Positions 8,603 to 16,907 of a stretch of DNA of 46,351 nucleotides are shown here, piece by piece. Each line of letters opens with the position of its first letter. Within the stretch, counting starts at the first letter, position 1. The notes under the pieces were generated by a model. It ran no database searches. It was given only the letters and a program-made list of their open reading frames with translations, and was not told the origin of the DNA. The translations under genes and the position numbers were made by a program. The stretch spans positions 1 through 46,351 of the forward strand of contig DAOWDM010000191.1 of the NCBI GenBank assembly GCA_030639035.1. Direction: 5' to 3'. This DNA comes from Alphaproteobacteria bacterium (GTDB lineage Bacteria; Pseudomonadota; Alphaproteobacteria; DAOWDM01).

Positions 8603-9838
8603 TTACTGCCTGATGTCAATTACGGCTGCTCGGCGTAATTCTCTGAGATGTCGACGTGCTAGTAATTCTAGTCTTTCTGCGGTAATGCGGTTTTTTATTT
8701 GTTCTTTTGAGGGAAGCCCTGATGTTTTTGTTTTTCCACAAACCATAAATATTGCGTCTCCATGCTCCATTGGAACTATTTTACTGGAAACCTCAAGAGG
8801 AAGGTCTTTAATAGCCTCCATAATTACAGGAGGAAGATTTCTTTGTTTAATATCACCTATAGCCCCTGAATTCGGTAAGTTAAATTCTTTTGCCAATCCA
8901 TTGAATTTTTCACATGAGCCGTTTGTAGTAGCAGATTTTTGCATCAAAGCATTTCTATCAACAGAAATTTCAGCTTTGTTTGAAAGGAAAAGCTGGCTTA
9001 AAGTGTATATTGTGTCTCCTTGAGTGCTGGCAGCATCACGGCGTTTCCGTAAATACAGGATATAATATCCGTCTAGCATACGCACAGGTTTTGAAACATC
9101 TCCTGCTTTCATAAGAGCTAGAGTCTCGTCTAGTTCTTCTTCAAGCTGTCCTTGAAATACCCATTCTAAATCACCGCTTTTAGCTGCTGTAGCACTTTGT
9201 GAAAACTGACGAGCAAGCATTCTGAAAGATGCACCTTCTCGAATTTGTTCTATTAGTCTTTTAGACGATTCATATACTTCTTTGTCTCGGGATATATCTT
9301 CTACAGGCAAAAATATTTCCGAGACGAGCATTTTAGGCTTGCCTTGGCTTGCTTTTAGCTTTTCAAGCCGTTCTTCTATCTCGTCATTTCCTACCTGCAC
9401 AGAACGTTTTAAGGTGCGGTTTACAACTTTCCTCCATGCAATATCTGATTTTATTTGAGCTTCAAGAGTTTCTTGTTTAAGCCCTATTTGCTTGACGATT
9501 TGCCGTAATCTTCCTGCTGGTATTCTATTTTGCTTTTCAATAAGTGAGATTGTGCCTTCAATTTCAGCTTTGGAAATATCAAGATTTAGCCGTTCCATTT
9601 CCTGCATTTTAAGCTTTTCATCAATTAAAGCATTAAGAACCTGTATTTTAAGGCGTTTCCGTACTGCTGGCGTATCTTTCAAACCAGAAGTATTAATCAT
9701 TAAATGTATGCGGGCGTTTACATCATAACGTGAAATGACCTCGTCATTAACAATTGATGCTATGCTTAGCACTTGCTGTGCCGTTGCAGGAACAGCAAAA
9801 ACAATAATAAAAATAAATGTAAATAAAAATTTTCGCAT
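8603..9838 (-). CDS. surA: Periplasmic chaperone / PPIase SurA
   Basis: 411 residues from ATG 9838. A signal peptide (MRKFLF, hydrophobic core, cleavage after ATA) precedes the SurA N-terminal domain (VNDEVISRYDVNARIHLMI). One clear parvulin domain follows (about 190-285: ILVSEIFLPV-like strand, ARQFSQSATAAKSGDLEWV). A second, degenerate domain lies in the C-terminal third. SurA escorts outer-membrane proteins, including LptD next door, across the periplasm. An alternative ATG at 9895 overlaps the lptD stop as TAATG and would add 19 residues before the signal peptide; AAGAAG before 9838 and the signal-peptide geometry favour the shorter form. It belongs to the lptF-lptD-surA-rsmA operon. Confidence 0.9.
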   Translation of the reverse strand: MRKFLFTFIFIIVFAVPATAQQVLSIASIVNDEVISRYDVNARIHLMINTSGLKDTPAVRKRLKIQVLNALIDEKLKMQEMERLNLDISKAEIEGTISLIEKQNRIPAGRLRQIVKQIGLKQETLEAQIKSDIAWRKVVNRTLKRSVQVGNDEIEERLEKLKASQGKPKMLVSEIFLPVEDISRDKEVYESSKRLIEQIREGASFRMLARQFSQSATAAKSGDLEWVFQGQLEEELDETLALMKAGDVSKPVRMLDGYYILYLRKRRDAASTQGDTIYTLSQLFLSNKAEISVDRNALMQKSATTNGSCEKFNGLAKEFNLPNSGAIGDIKQRNLPPVIMEAIKDLPLEVSSKIVPMEHGDAIFMVCGKTKTSGLPSKEQIKNRITAERLELLARRHLRELRRAAVIDIRQ

Positions 9839-9894
9839 AGGTACTTCTTTAATTAAGGGAGATCCAATTTTTTCAAGATTCATACTATAGTGCA

Positions 9895-12030
9895 TTACAT
9901 CTTTTGTCTTCCTGTTTTGATTTGCCCAAGAGGTTTAAGAGTAATAGAGAACATTATTGAATAGCCTCCATTGTAATTACGGTCATGGGTATAATCTCTG
10001 TCAAGCGTTGTATCGAAACGGAAACATTCATTTTCATAAGCTGCAAAACCGCCCCAATTTATATTGCCTCCTCCGTTTGTGAGGTCATGTCGATTATATA
10101 TTCCTGTTGACCAATAACGAGAAACTTTTGAATTAATAGAAATTCCCAGCTCTTCTCTATCATCAAAATCTGTGTACTCTCTGTCGCTTGCATTAACAAA
10201 CATATAGTCGGAAGAAAGCTGAAAAACAGGAGGTCCTGCTGTGAGCATTACTTCGTTTCTTCTTGATTCAAGAGTAGTTCTATCAAGTCTGAATCTATAC
10301 ATTAATTCAAGTTCTTCGCTTGGGGAAGCAAAAATACGTCCTACATAATCAGAGGAACGTTTTTCAAGACCAGATTCATCAGGAAAAATACTGTCTTTCA
10401 AGAAACGGTAGCTTTGCCCAAGAAAAGCAGATGCTTGACCAAGTTTATGCCCGTAAACGCTCCATTTTAAGCCGTAATTTATTCTAGATCCTGCTTCAAT
10501 TCTATCAAATCCGACGAAATGGTTTTCACTTAAAACATTTGTGTCGTCAAACTCTAAATCACGGCTGTCTTCATTTGGTATTTTTTCAGAATTATTACCG
10601 TTTGGAGCAATAACTCCCATTATTATTGGTTCTATAACTTGACGGCTTGCTTCTTCTCTTCTAGCAAGGGGATATCTCCATTCCAATGAAAGCTGAGGGT
10701 GAACACGACCTATAAAACCGTCATATGTTGTCCCTTCTTCTCTTGATACGTTGTTTACGTAATAAGTATCTCCACGTACAGATGACGAAAGAGAATAAAC
10801 CTCACCATTAGGGCTTGTATAAGGTAAATGCCAGCCTGCTTTTATTGATGCTCTTTGGCTTCCGACCCCTTCTTTGCGTGTTAAAGCTGAACCGTTAGCA
10901 TCAAACGTCCAGTATCCGCCATGCTTTTGTGGCTCTCCAACAAAATTATAATCAATAATTGGAACAATCAAAGGAGTGTTTTCATCATCTACATCTTCTC
11001 GTAAGTCCTGAAAAGAATACCCTTGCATAACAGCATAGCTTCGTTTGTCAAAGCCTTCTATTTCACCATGAATAGTCAACCATGGAGAATCATCAGTATC
11101 TAAGTTATAACGTTTTAAGTATGTATCGTCAGAGCTTCTTTGAATTTGAGTTTTTACTCGCCATGTATTGTCTATGTCAAAATTTATGTTTGAGTTTATA
11201 TGGCTTTTAACTATGTCCTTGCTGTCTTTTGTAAGGCTGGTTTCAATATTTATTTCACCTTTATCGTATCTTCCCCTGTATTCACCAACGAAAACAGCAC
11301 CTTCATCAGAAGATATTATAGGGGATATAGTTATGTCTTTTTCAGGGGAAATATCCCAGAAATATGGTATTTGAGCAGAAGCTCCAAGGTTTTTTGTTCC
11401 GCCAAATTTAGGTGTTAAAAAACCGCTTCTGCGTTTGACGCTAGGGTCAGGGTGAGAAAGATAAGGCGTATAAAGGACAGGAATTCCCTTCATCTCAATC
11501 CATGCGTTACGGTAAATAATGTCTTTCGTTTCCTGATTATGAACTACATGAAAGGCCTTTATTTGCCACAAAGGTTCTTTTCCACAGCAAATATCACAGG
11601 TAGTATAAACAGCATTTTCCAGCTCGTTTTTATTGCCATTTTCTCTGATAGCAGAAGCCGCAGCCATTTTTGATTTATCGGTAAAAATAGTTCGAATGTT
11701 TTTTATTATGCCGTTTTTTAAATCATCGCTAAGTTCTAAATAATCAGCAAACATTACAAAGCCGTCTGGTTGAACAAGAATAACATTTCCAGAAGCAGTA
11801 ACCATATTTTCTTTCATATTATAGCTTATAGCATCAGATTTTAGAATGTTTCCTGACTGTATTATTTCTACCTTGCCACTAGCAGTAACTATGCTCAAAT
11901 CTCTGTTGTAAACCATTTCATCAGCAGTAAAAGCTACAGGTTCGTCCATTTCAGGCAGTAGGCTGTCTTTAGCAAAACAAGGCTGAACAATAAAACAACA
12001 AAGAATCGCAAGTAAAATCAAACGCATCAT
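9895..12030 (-). CDS. lptD: LPS-assembly outer-membrane protein LptD
   Basis: About 711 residues from the ATG at 12030 (MMRLILLAILCC, signal peptide cut near CFA). LptD forms the outer-membrane barrel that inserts lipopolysaccharide delivered by the Lpt bridge. The N-terminal OstA-like beta-jellyroll (about 30-135: FTADEMVYNRDLSIVTASG, VEIIQSG, MVTASGNVILVQPDG) is followed by the family signature (VYTTCDIC, PLWQIKA, RNAWIEMKGIPVLYTPYLSHP), SGFLTPKFG and a long barrel. Cysteines occur near CDICCG. A longer frame from 12138 overlaps lptF by about 100 bases and hides the signal peptide, so the internal start is chosen; it lies four bases after the lptF stop. Confidence 0.93.
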   Translation of the reverse strand: MMRLILLAILCCFIVQPCFAKDSLLPEMDEPVAFTADEMVYNRDLSIVTASGKVEIIQSGNILKSDAISYNMKENMVTASGNVILVQPDGFVMFADYLELSDDLKNGIIKNIRTIFTDKSKMAAASAIRENGNKNELENAVYTTCDICCGKEPLWQIKAFHVVHNQETKDIIYRNAWIEMKGIPVLYTPYLSHPDPSVKRRSGFLTPKFGGTKNLGASAQIPYFWDISPEKDITISPIISSDEGAVFVGEYRGRYDKGEINIETSLTKDSKDIVKSHINSNINFDIDNTWRVKTQIQRSSDDTYLKRYNLDTDDSPWLTIHGEIEGFDKRSYAVMQGYSFQDLREDVDDENTPLIVPIIDYNFVGEPQKHGGYWTFDANGSALTRKEGVGSQRASIKAGWHLPYTSPNGEVYSLSSSVRGDTYYVNNVSREEGTTYDGFIGRVHPQLSLEWRYPLARREEASRQVIEPIIMGVIAPNGNNSEKIPNEDSRDLEFDDTNVLSENHFVGFDRIEAGSRINYGLKWSVYGHKLGQASAFLGQSYRFLKDSIFPDESGLEKRSSDYVGRIFASPSEELELMYRFRLDRTTLESRRNEVMLTAGPPVFQLSSDYMFVNASDREYTDFDDREELGISINSKVSRYWSTGIYNRHDLTNGGGNINWGGFAAYENECFRFDTTLDRDYTHDRNYNGGYSIMFSITLKPLGQIKTGRQKM

Positions 12031-12034
12031 TTTT

Positions 12035-13183
12035 TCAGCATTTTCCTTTATTGCGAATAATTGAACGCCTTTGTGCTGAGGATAAATGCTCATCTTTTTT
12101 CCATTGAAAAGGTCGGAAAAGATACAAAAACGCAGCAATCAAAGGAATGAAAACGTTAATGTAAATCAAAGGTATCATAGAAAGATTTTTTGTAGCAATA
12201 TTTTCTGCACCAAGAGAGGCGGCCTGAACTATTACAACGGCTGCTATCGTGCCTATTACTCTTAACGTCTGCCCTTGCCTATTAAACGTGCCACTGAGAA
12301 GCCCTGCGATTCCTATCATGGCAAATACAATATTATAAAGCGGTAAAGTCAAACGTTTATGGGCTTCGACTCTAAAACGCCTGATGTCTACATCAAGAAA
12401 TTCAGGAGTTTTTTCCATTGTAAGTAAATTATTTAAAGTTCTTTCTCTGGCATCTTTAAATCGGTTTCCGCCAGAGTCCAATGTTCCAAAATCCATTGTA
12501 TAGCTGTCAAAATATAGAATCGAAAACTTGGAATCTTCGCCAGAAATTTCCTGACGGTTTCCGTTTGTCATATTAACGTGAGGTCCTTTGATTGTATAAA
12601 CGAGCCTTCCCCGCTCTGCCATCATTGTTACTTTTTTCTTAATATCACGACTGTCATGCACTAGAATTCCCAGCAATGTGCCGTCGCTTTCTCTTTTACG
12701 AATATAAACGGTAAGACCTTTGGCGACATGATTAAACTCGCCTTCCTGAAGAAGAAGATGGGATACATCGTGCTGTATAGTCCAACGCATTTCCCTGAAT
12801 TTTAAGACCGATTTAGGAACGATATCCAACGTAAATGCAAAGTTAAGCACCGTTAAAAGAACAGCCAGTAAAATCGCAGGAAAAGCTATATTCAATTGGC
12901 TCATTCCTGTGGCACGCATTACAACCAGCTCACGGTCGGTTATAAGCTTGTTATATACAAAAAGAACCACAGCAAAAATTGCAATCGGCATTATGATTAC
13001 AAGAAAACTAGGCAGTAAAAGCATAGTTAAGCTTATAAATGAAGTTACAGAAAGCCCTTTGTTGAGGATAAGCTCAACAAAACGCAACGACTGTGTCAGC
13101 CATATAAGCATAGACAGTGATGCTGTTACAATTACAACACCAAGCACAAGCTGTTTTAATATATATCGTGTTATTCCTAGCAT
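12035..13183 (-). CDS. lptF: LPS export ABC transporter permease LptF
   Basis: 382 residues, YjgP/YjgQ family. Membrane helices lie near both ends (about 10-30, 50-75, 97-120 and three between 280 and 362) around a periplasmic jellyroll domain (about 140-265). The phrases IWLTQSLRF, LITDRELVVMRATGMS and RVEAHKRLTLPLYNIVFAM are typical of alphaproteobacterial LptF rather than LptG. With LptG and the LptB2 ATPase it extracts lipopolysaccharide from the inner membrane. The usual neighbour lptG is missing: lptD follows directly. A short basic C-terminal extension after LFRPFQWKK runs to the stop. It is the first visible gene of the lptF-lptD-surA-rsmA operon. Confidence 0.88.
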   Translation of the reverse strand: MLGITRYILKQLVLGVVIVTASLSMLIWLTQSLRFVELILNKGLSVTSFISLTMLLLPSFLVIIMPIAIFAVVLFVYNKLITDRELVVMRATGMSQLNIAFPAILLAVLLTVLNFAFTLDIVPKSVLKFREMRWTIQHDVSHLLLQEGEFNHVAKGLTVYIRKRESDGTLLGILVHDSRDIKKKVTMMAERGRLVYTIKGPHVNMTNGNRQEISGEDSKFSILYFDSYTMDFGTLDSGGNRFKDARERTLNNLLTMEKTPEFLDVDIRRFRVEAHKRLTLPLYNIVFAMIGIAGLLSGTFNRQGQTLRVIGTIAAVVIVQAASLGAENIATKNLSMIPLIYINVFIPLIAAFLYLFRPFQWKKDEHLSSAQRRSIIRNKGKC

Positions 13184-13261
13184 AAGGCAGATTATAAGGT
13201 TATGTGCAGGATAAAATACAGATAAATTTAATAAAATATAATATTAGAGTCTTTTTCTTTC

Positions 13262-13343
13262 GTCATGCCTGTAAATGTTACTTAATTCGATGACAGTTTT
13301 TATTAAAAGAGTCATCGAATTAAGTAACATCTACAAGAATGAC
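13262..13343. repeat. Long palindrome of the GTCAT...ATGAC family
   Basis: A 20-base perfect arm at 13275-13294 (ATGTTACTTAATTCGATGAC) is matched by its reverse complement at 13311-13330, with a 16-base AT-rich loop. Outer arms GTCATGCCTGTA and TACAAGAATGAC extend the pairing imperfectly, giving an 82-base element. It lies upstream of lptF and downstream of xerD (both minus strand), where it could act as a terminator or processing site in RNA. Confidence 0.85.
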
Positions 13344-13393
13344 ATGGTGGTGGTGCATGGAAATCGGTCAGACAGCAACACTATTGTATAACA

Positions 13394-14314
13394 TTACGGC
13401 TTTTTGTCTTCATTGTTTTTTTTTGATAAAGGGTGATGTTCTTTAATAAGATTTCTAAGTTTTTCATCTTGAATATGAGTGTAAATTTCTGTTGATGAAA
13501 TATCTGCATGTCCAAGCATTTGCTGAATGATTCGTAAATCTGCTCCACGTTCAAGAATATGGCTTGCGAAAGAGTGTCTGAAAACATGCGGTGAGATTTT
13601 ATCTACATCGATTTCTGTTTTAAACGCCAGTTTTTTCAGCATTTTGAAAAAACCGTCTCTAGTTAGGTGTCCTGTTTTTCCACGAGAAGGAAAAAGCCAG
13701 CGTGATTTTCTGCCTTTTTTTAAATATGTATTTCTGGTTGAAATATATTCTTTTATTGCGGTTCGTGCTGGAATACTTAGAGGTACGATTCTTTCTTTGT
13801 TGCCTTTGCCTCGTACTATTATTATAGATTTATCGCTTGCAACAGCTGACAAAGGAAGCCCTACAAGTTCAGATACTCTTATTCCGCTTGCGTAAAGAAG
13901 TTCTAAAATAGCGACCATTCTGATGCTTTTTTTCCCAGAGATTTCTTTTGCTATACCAATTAACTTCTGAACTTCGTCTACAGTTAGATATTTAGGCAGA
14001 GGCTTGTTAAAACTAGGGCTTTCTATCCCAGCAACAGGATTATCCTCTCTAATTCCTTCCGAGAAAAGAAATAAAAAGAACTCCCGAATCGCCGATAATC
14101 GTCTTAATTGTGTTTTAGAGGCTAAGTCTCGCTTTTTAAGATGAACTATATAGGAGCGAATATTTATATTTTCTGCATTTTCCAGTTTTTTTTTATTGGC
14201 AGCAAGAAAAGAGGAAAGGTCTTCTAAGTCGTGCTTGTATGCTTCTATTGTTCTTGGGCTTGAACCTCTTTCAGCTTCCATCATTTCTAGGAAACTATCT
14301 ATATATTTTTCCAT
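13394..14314 (-). CDS. xerD: Tyrosine recombinase, XerD type
   Basis: 306 residues. The N-terminal SAM-like core-binding domain (3-85) is followed by the catalytic domain with the full set of active residues: R146 (YASGIRVSEL), K170 or K173 (VRGKGNKER), H243 and R246 (HVFRHSFASH), H269 (QMLGHADIS) and the nucleophile Y278 (STEIYTHI). XerC/XerD resolve chromosome dimers at dif during division. The length, the phrase LPKYLTVDEVQKL and the conserved position next to aroK argue for the housekeeping XerD rather than a phage integrase. The start is 5 bases from the stop of the upstream exported-protein gene, so the two are cotranscribed. XerC is the alternative. Confidence 0.88.
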   Translation of the reverse strand: MEKYIDSFLEMMEAERGSSPRTIEAYKHDLEDLSSFLAANKKKLENAENINIRSYIVHLKKRDLASKTQLRRLSAIREFFLFLFSEGIREDNPVAGIESPSFNKPLPKYLTVDEVQKLIGIAKEISGKKSIRMVAILELLYASGIRVSELVGLPLSAVASDKSIIIVRGKGNKERIVPLSIPARTAIKEYISTRNTYLKKGRKSRWLFPSRGKTGHLTRDGFFKMLKKLAFKTEIDVDKISPHVFRHSFASHILERGADLRIIQQMLGHADISSTEIYTHIQDEKLRNLIKEHHPLSKKNNEDKKP

Positions 14315-14319
14315 GAAAA

Positions 14320-16101
14320 CTACAACTGTTTTGCTAAAATCAACTCTATAGCTAAAGCTCTTGCTTCTTTGTCAAACCCTGCTAAACGTAGGCTTTCCAA
14401 TGCTTGATGTGCCACTAAAGGAGCTACATTATGAGGAAAGTCATTTCCTAGAGTTATAAGAGAAAGAAGTGCCGTTTCTGCTTCTCTGCCTTCTTCTGAT
14501 GCAAGTTTTAACATATTCCAAATATTCGCAGATGGAACTTCTGTCTTATAGCGAATAGGAGTATCGGAAGTTTTAAGCCAGTCTTGATATCTAACTTTTG
14601 TGCCAAGAGCAGAAAATATATTAAGATAATTAGCTATAACAGTGTCTATTCTGCTTTTTGATATTTTTGATTTCATAAATATTTTTCTAAAATCATCAAA
14701 AGAATCTGAAGTAAGAAAGACTCTCCCCTCAGGTTCGCTTATTCTTAGCATTGCCCACTGTGTAGCAACGGCTATTCTTGCTTCTGCATTCAATCCGCTA
14801 TATCGCTGTGCAAGTTTATACCATTCTATTGCTTTATTGTATTCTCCTGTGTTTAGAAGGGCTTTTATTGCCCATTTGGAAAACCATACGACTTCACCAG
14901 AGACAGGCATTTGCATAATTTGCTCAGCATAAACTCTAGCTTGGGCAGCAAAAACATTATCTTCTTTTGCATATTTTAAAGCTCGGGAAATTATTTCAGC
15001 TTTAACAGATAACTCTTCTCTGGAGTTGGTTGTTTGGAACAGCAAAGCTCGTCCTTTATGGTCTCGATTTTCTTTTGCCCATGAAAGAGGTTTTTCTTTT
15101 TCTTCTATAGAAAAAGGGACGCTTTCATATAGCTTTTTTAAAATTGACGTATCCAAAGCTCCCATTGATTCGGCTTTTTCGGCTGCTATCAATTTCGCAT
15201 CTATATCATCAGTATTGCTTAAAGCTATTGAGCTTGAAATCCAAGGAATCCTAGAAGAAGTAACGTCCGCTGGGTATCTTTTGCCAGTTTTGTGCAGCAT
15301 TGAAATATGCAGAGCAGAAGGTCTTGACAAGCTTGCAGGAGAAAGTGTTTTTTGCCCTAGAATTAAATCAGCTAAATTGAGGAATTTTTTGTCTTTATCG
15401 TTTTGTTCATGTAGCAGAGTTACTCCAAAAGCAGCCTTTTCTTTGTCCTCTTCATTTAAATAGCAGAAAATGCGTAATTTTTGCCAGTATGAGTCATCAT
15501 AAACCCTGACATATTCAGATGCTTCGCTACATGCAGAAGCTTCATTTCCAGAAAGAAGCAGGCTGTTCATTTGTATCTGAACTTGTTTTTCAGATACTGC
15601 ATAAGATGGAATGAGTTTTAGTAAATCAAGAACCGCCTTATGCTCACCCATAGCAACAAGCAGTTTTATTCTTAACGGTAAAAGTTTGTTCTGTTGTGCA
15701 TCACTGCCTTTGGGAGATGTCGCAGACGTTACAAGTAAATTGTACATAAGTTTTCGCATTGCAAAAGAGCGAACAGAAATAGGAAGCTTTGGCAAAAGCT
15801 TGAGAACTAAATCTTTGTCCGAACCTTCCCACATATCGTCATTAAAGCCGTTAGCGTTTCTTTGTAGCCCTATTGTATCGAAATCAACAGGTTCAAGCTC
15901 ATCAACTTGAATCAAAGATATGGTGCTTTGTTTATCTAAGCTTTTTCTGCCAGATTTTTTTTTCGTAGCAGATATATTGTCAGGAATCAGCGACCTTGGG
16001 CTTGAATTTGCAAAGGCTTGTCCCATAATCTGAGAAATTAAACAGGCTGAAAAAACAACCGCAGTAAGCAGCTTAAAACAGATATTATTTAAATCTGCCA
16101 T
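14320..16101 (-). CDS. Conserved exported alpha-helical protein (unknown function)
   Basis: About 593 residues from ATG 16101, which has GAGG nine bases upstream and starts a convincing signal peptide (MADLNNICFKLL, hydrophobic core, cleavage after AFA). The mature part is almost entirely predicted helix with TPR/SEL1-like spacing of small residues (EYNKAIEWYKLAQRYSGLNAEAR is one such unit) but no named domain. I recognise the position: a protein of this kind between xerD and aroK is common in Rhodospirillales-like genomes. Its start overlaps the end of the 45-residue membrane-protein gene by 17 bases, implying translational coupling, and xerD follows it closely. Location is probably periplasm; the role is unknown. 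Confidence 0.75.
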   Translation of the reverse strand: MADLNNICFKLLTAVVFSACLISQIMGQAFANSSPRSLIPDNISATKKKSGRKSLDKQSTISLIQVDELEPVDFDTIGLQRNANGFNDDMWEGSDKDLVLKLLPKLPISVRSFAMRKLMYNLLVTSATSPKGSDAQQNKLLPLRIKLLVAMGEHKAVLDLLKLIPSYAVSEKQVQIQMNSLLLSGNEASACSEASEYVRVYDDSYWQKLRIFCYLNEEDKEKAAFGVTLLHEQNDKDKKFLNLADLILGQKTLSPASLSRPSALHISMLHKTGKRYPADVTSSRIPWISSSIALSNTDDIDAKLIAAEKAESMGALDTSILKKLYESVPFSIEEKEKPLSWAKENRDHKGRALLFQTTNSREELSVKAEIISRALKYAKEDNVFAAQARVYAEQIMQMPVSGEVVWFSKWAIKALLNTGEYNKAIEWYKLAQRYSGLNAEARIAVATQWAMLRISEPEGRVFLTSDSFDDFRKIFMKSKISKSRIDTVIANYLNIFSALGTKVRYQDWLKTSDTPIRYKTEVPSANIWNMLKLASEEGREAETALLSLITLGNDFPHNVAPLVAHQALESLRLAGFDKEARALAIELILAKQL

Positions 16102-16222
16102 TTGGAATGACCTCTTCATAAGTTGAAGAAGGAGCTGGCATATCCCAAGCAGCAAGGAAAAAACCAAGCCCTGCGATAATTAAAAGAGCAAAATACAGAA
16201 AAAAACGTGTTAGGGCTTTCAT
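16085..16222 (-). CDS. Small single-pass membrane protein (45 aa)
   Basis: An open frame of 45 codons, starting at ATG 16222 with AAGGAT eight bases upstream. Residues 5-25 form one membrane helix (RFFLYFALLI then AGLGFFLAA). They are followed by a conserved-looking tail, AWDMPAPSSTYEEVIPNGRFK. The WD-PAP and VIP motifs resemble small alphaproteobacterial proteins annotated only as hypothetical. The gene ends 17 bases inside the exported helical protein's coding region in another frame, and the start of that gene lies within it, so the two are translationally coupled. It could be an inner-membrane anchor or partner of that protein. No function is known. Confidence 0.72.
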   Translation of the reverse strand: MKALTRFFLYFALLIIAGLGFFLAAWDMPAPSSTYEEVIPNGRFK

Positions 16223-16273
16223 ATAAATATCCTTAAATGGTAGAAAAATATCCTATTATGATTAAAGAGTTGT

Positions 16274-16301
16274 TTGCAATGAATAGACCACAGTCTATAA
16301 T
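16274..16301 (+). promoter_or_regulatory. Candidate sigma70 promoter of aroK operon with internal palindrome
   Basis: TTGCAA at 16274-16279 and TATAAT at 16296-16301 are separated by 16 bases, about 70 bases before the aroK start. The spacer contains the inverted repeat TAGAC-CACA-GTCTA (16284-16297), which could be a small operator. Prediction by eye only. Confidence 0.45.
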
Positions 16302-16373
16302 TTTTATTTATAGCTTTCAACTATGCTACTTGCATAAAGCTTCATAAATTATGAACAACAAGCGGAAAATCCA

Positions 16374-16898
16374 GTGCAAACAAATAAAATTATTCTTATC
16401 GGCTTAATGGGATGTGGAAAAACAAGCATAGGTCGCGTGTTGTCAAAAAGACTTGGGCTAACGTTTATTGATGCAGATAGTGAGATTGAAGCTGCAGCTG
16501 GCTGCTCAATTAGTGATATTTTTTCTTTATATGGAGAAAAAGCGTTTCGTGATGGAGAAAAACGTGTAATGGAACGCTTGCTTAAAGGTGATTCTTACGT
16601 TCTTGCGACAGGCGGAGGAGCTTTTCTTGACCAGAAAATCAGAGAACTCTGTAAAACAAATAGTATTTCTATATGGCTTAAAGCTGACATTGACCTTTTG
16701 GTTAAACGCACTTCAAGCTGGAAAGTTCGTCCTCTTTTAAAAAACGGAAATCCTCGTGAAATTATAGAGAATCTGATGGAAAAACGTTATCCTATATATT
16801 CAGAAGCAGATATTATAGTTGATACTTTTGATGAAACTTTGGAAAAAACAACAAATCGTATTCTTGATGCTTTGAAAAAACACATTGACGAATCTTGA
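16374..16898 (+). CDS. aroK: Shikimate kinase
   Basis: 174 residues, GTG start with GCGGAAAA upstream; a nearby ATG at 16351 is out of frame. The enzyme phosphorylates shikimate at O3 with ATP in aromatic amino-acid synthesis. The P-loop GLMGCGKTSIGR (residues 10-21), the DADSEIE shikimate/Mg site (D33, D35), the ATGGGAF substrate loop and the lid Arg region (SSWKVRPLL) are all present. The stop abuts the aroB start. It heads an operon aroK-aroB-CorC-like-DUF2889 and diverges from the small membrane protein / exported protein / xerD operon. Confidence 0.95.
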   Translation: MQTNKIILIGLMGCGKTSIGRVLSKRLGLTFIDADSEIEAAAGCSISDIFSLYGEKAFRDGEKRVMERLLKGDSYVLATGGGAFLDQKIRELCKTNSISIWLKADIDLLVKRTSSWKVRPLLKNGNPREIIENLMEKRYPIYSEADIIVDTFDETLEKTTNRILDALKKHIDES

Positions 16899-16907
16899 GT
16901 GATTGAT

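Noticed and set aside
12031..12138. Longer LptD start overlapping lptF
   Set aside because: It would place 36 unlike residues before a clear signal peptide; the ATG at 12030 lies just after the lptF stop.
13394..14314. Tyrosine recombinase considered as a prophage integrase
   Set aside because: Its length, motif phrases and position beside aroK and the exported protein fit housekeeping XerD, and it is 24 kb from the virion module.
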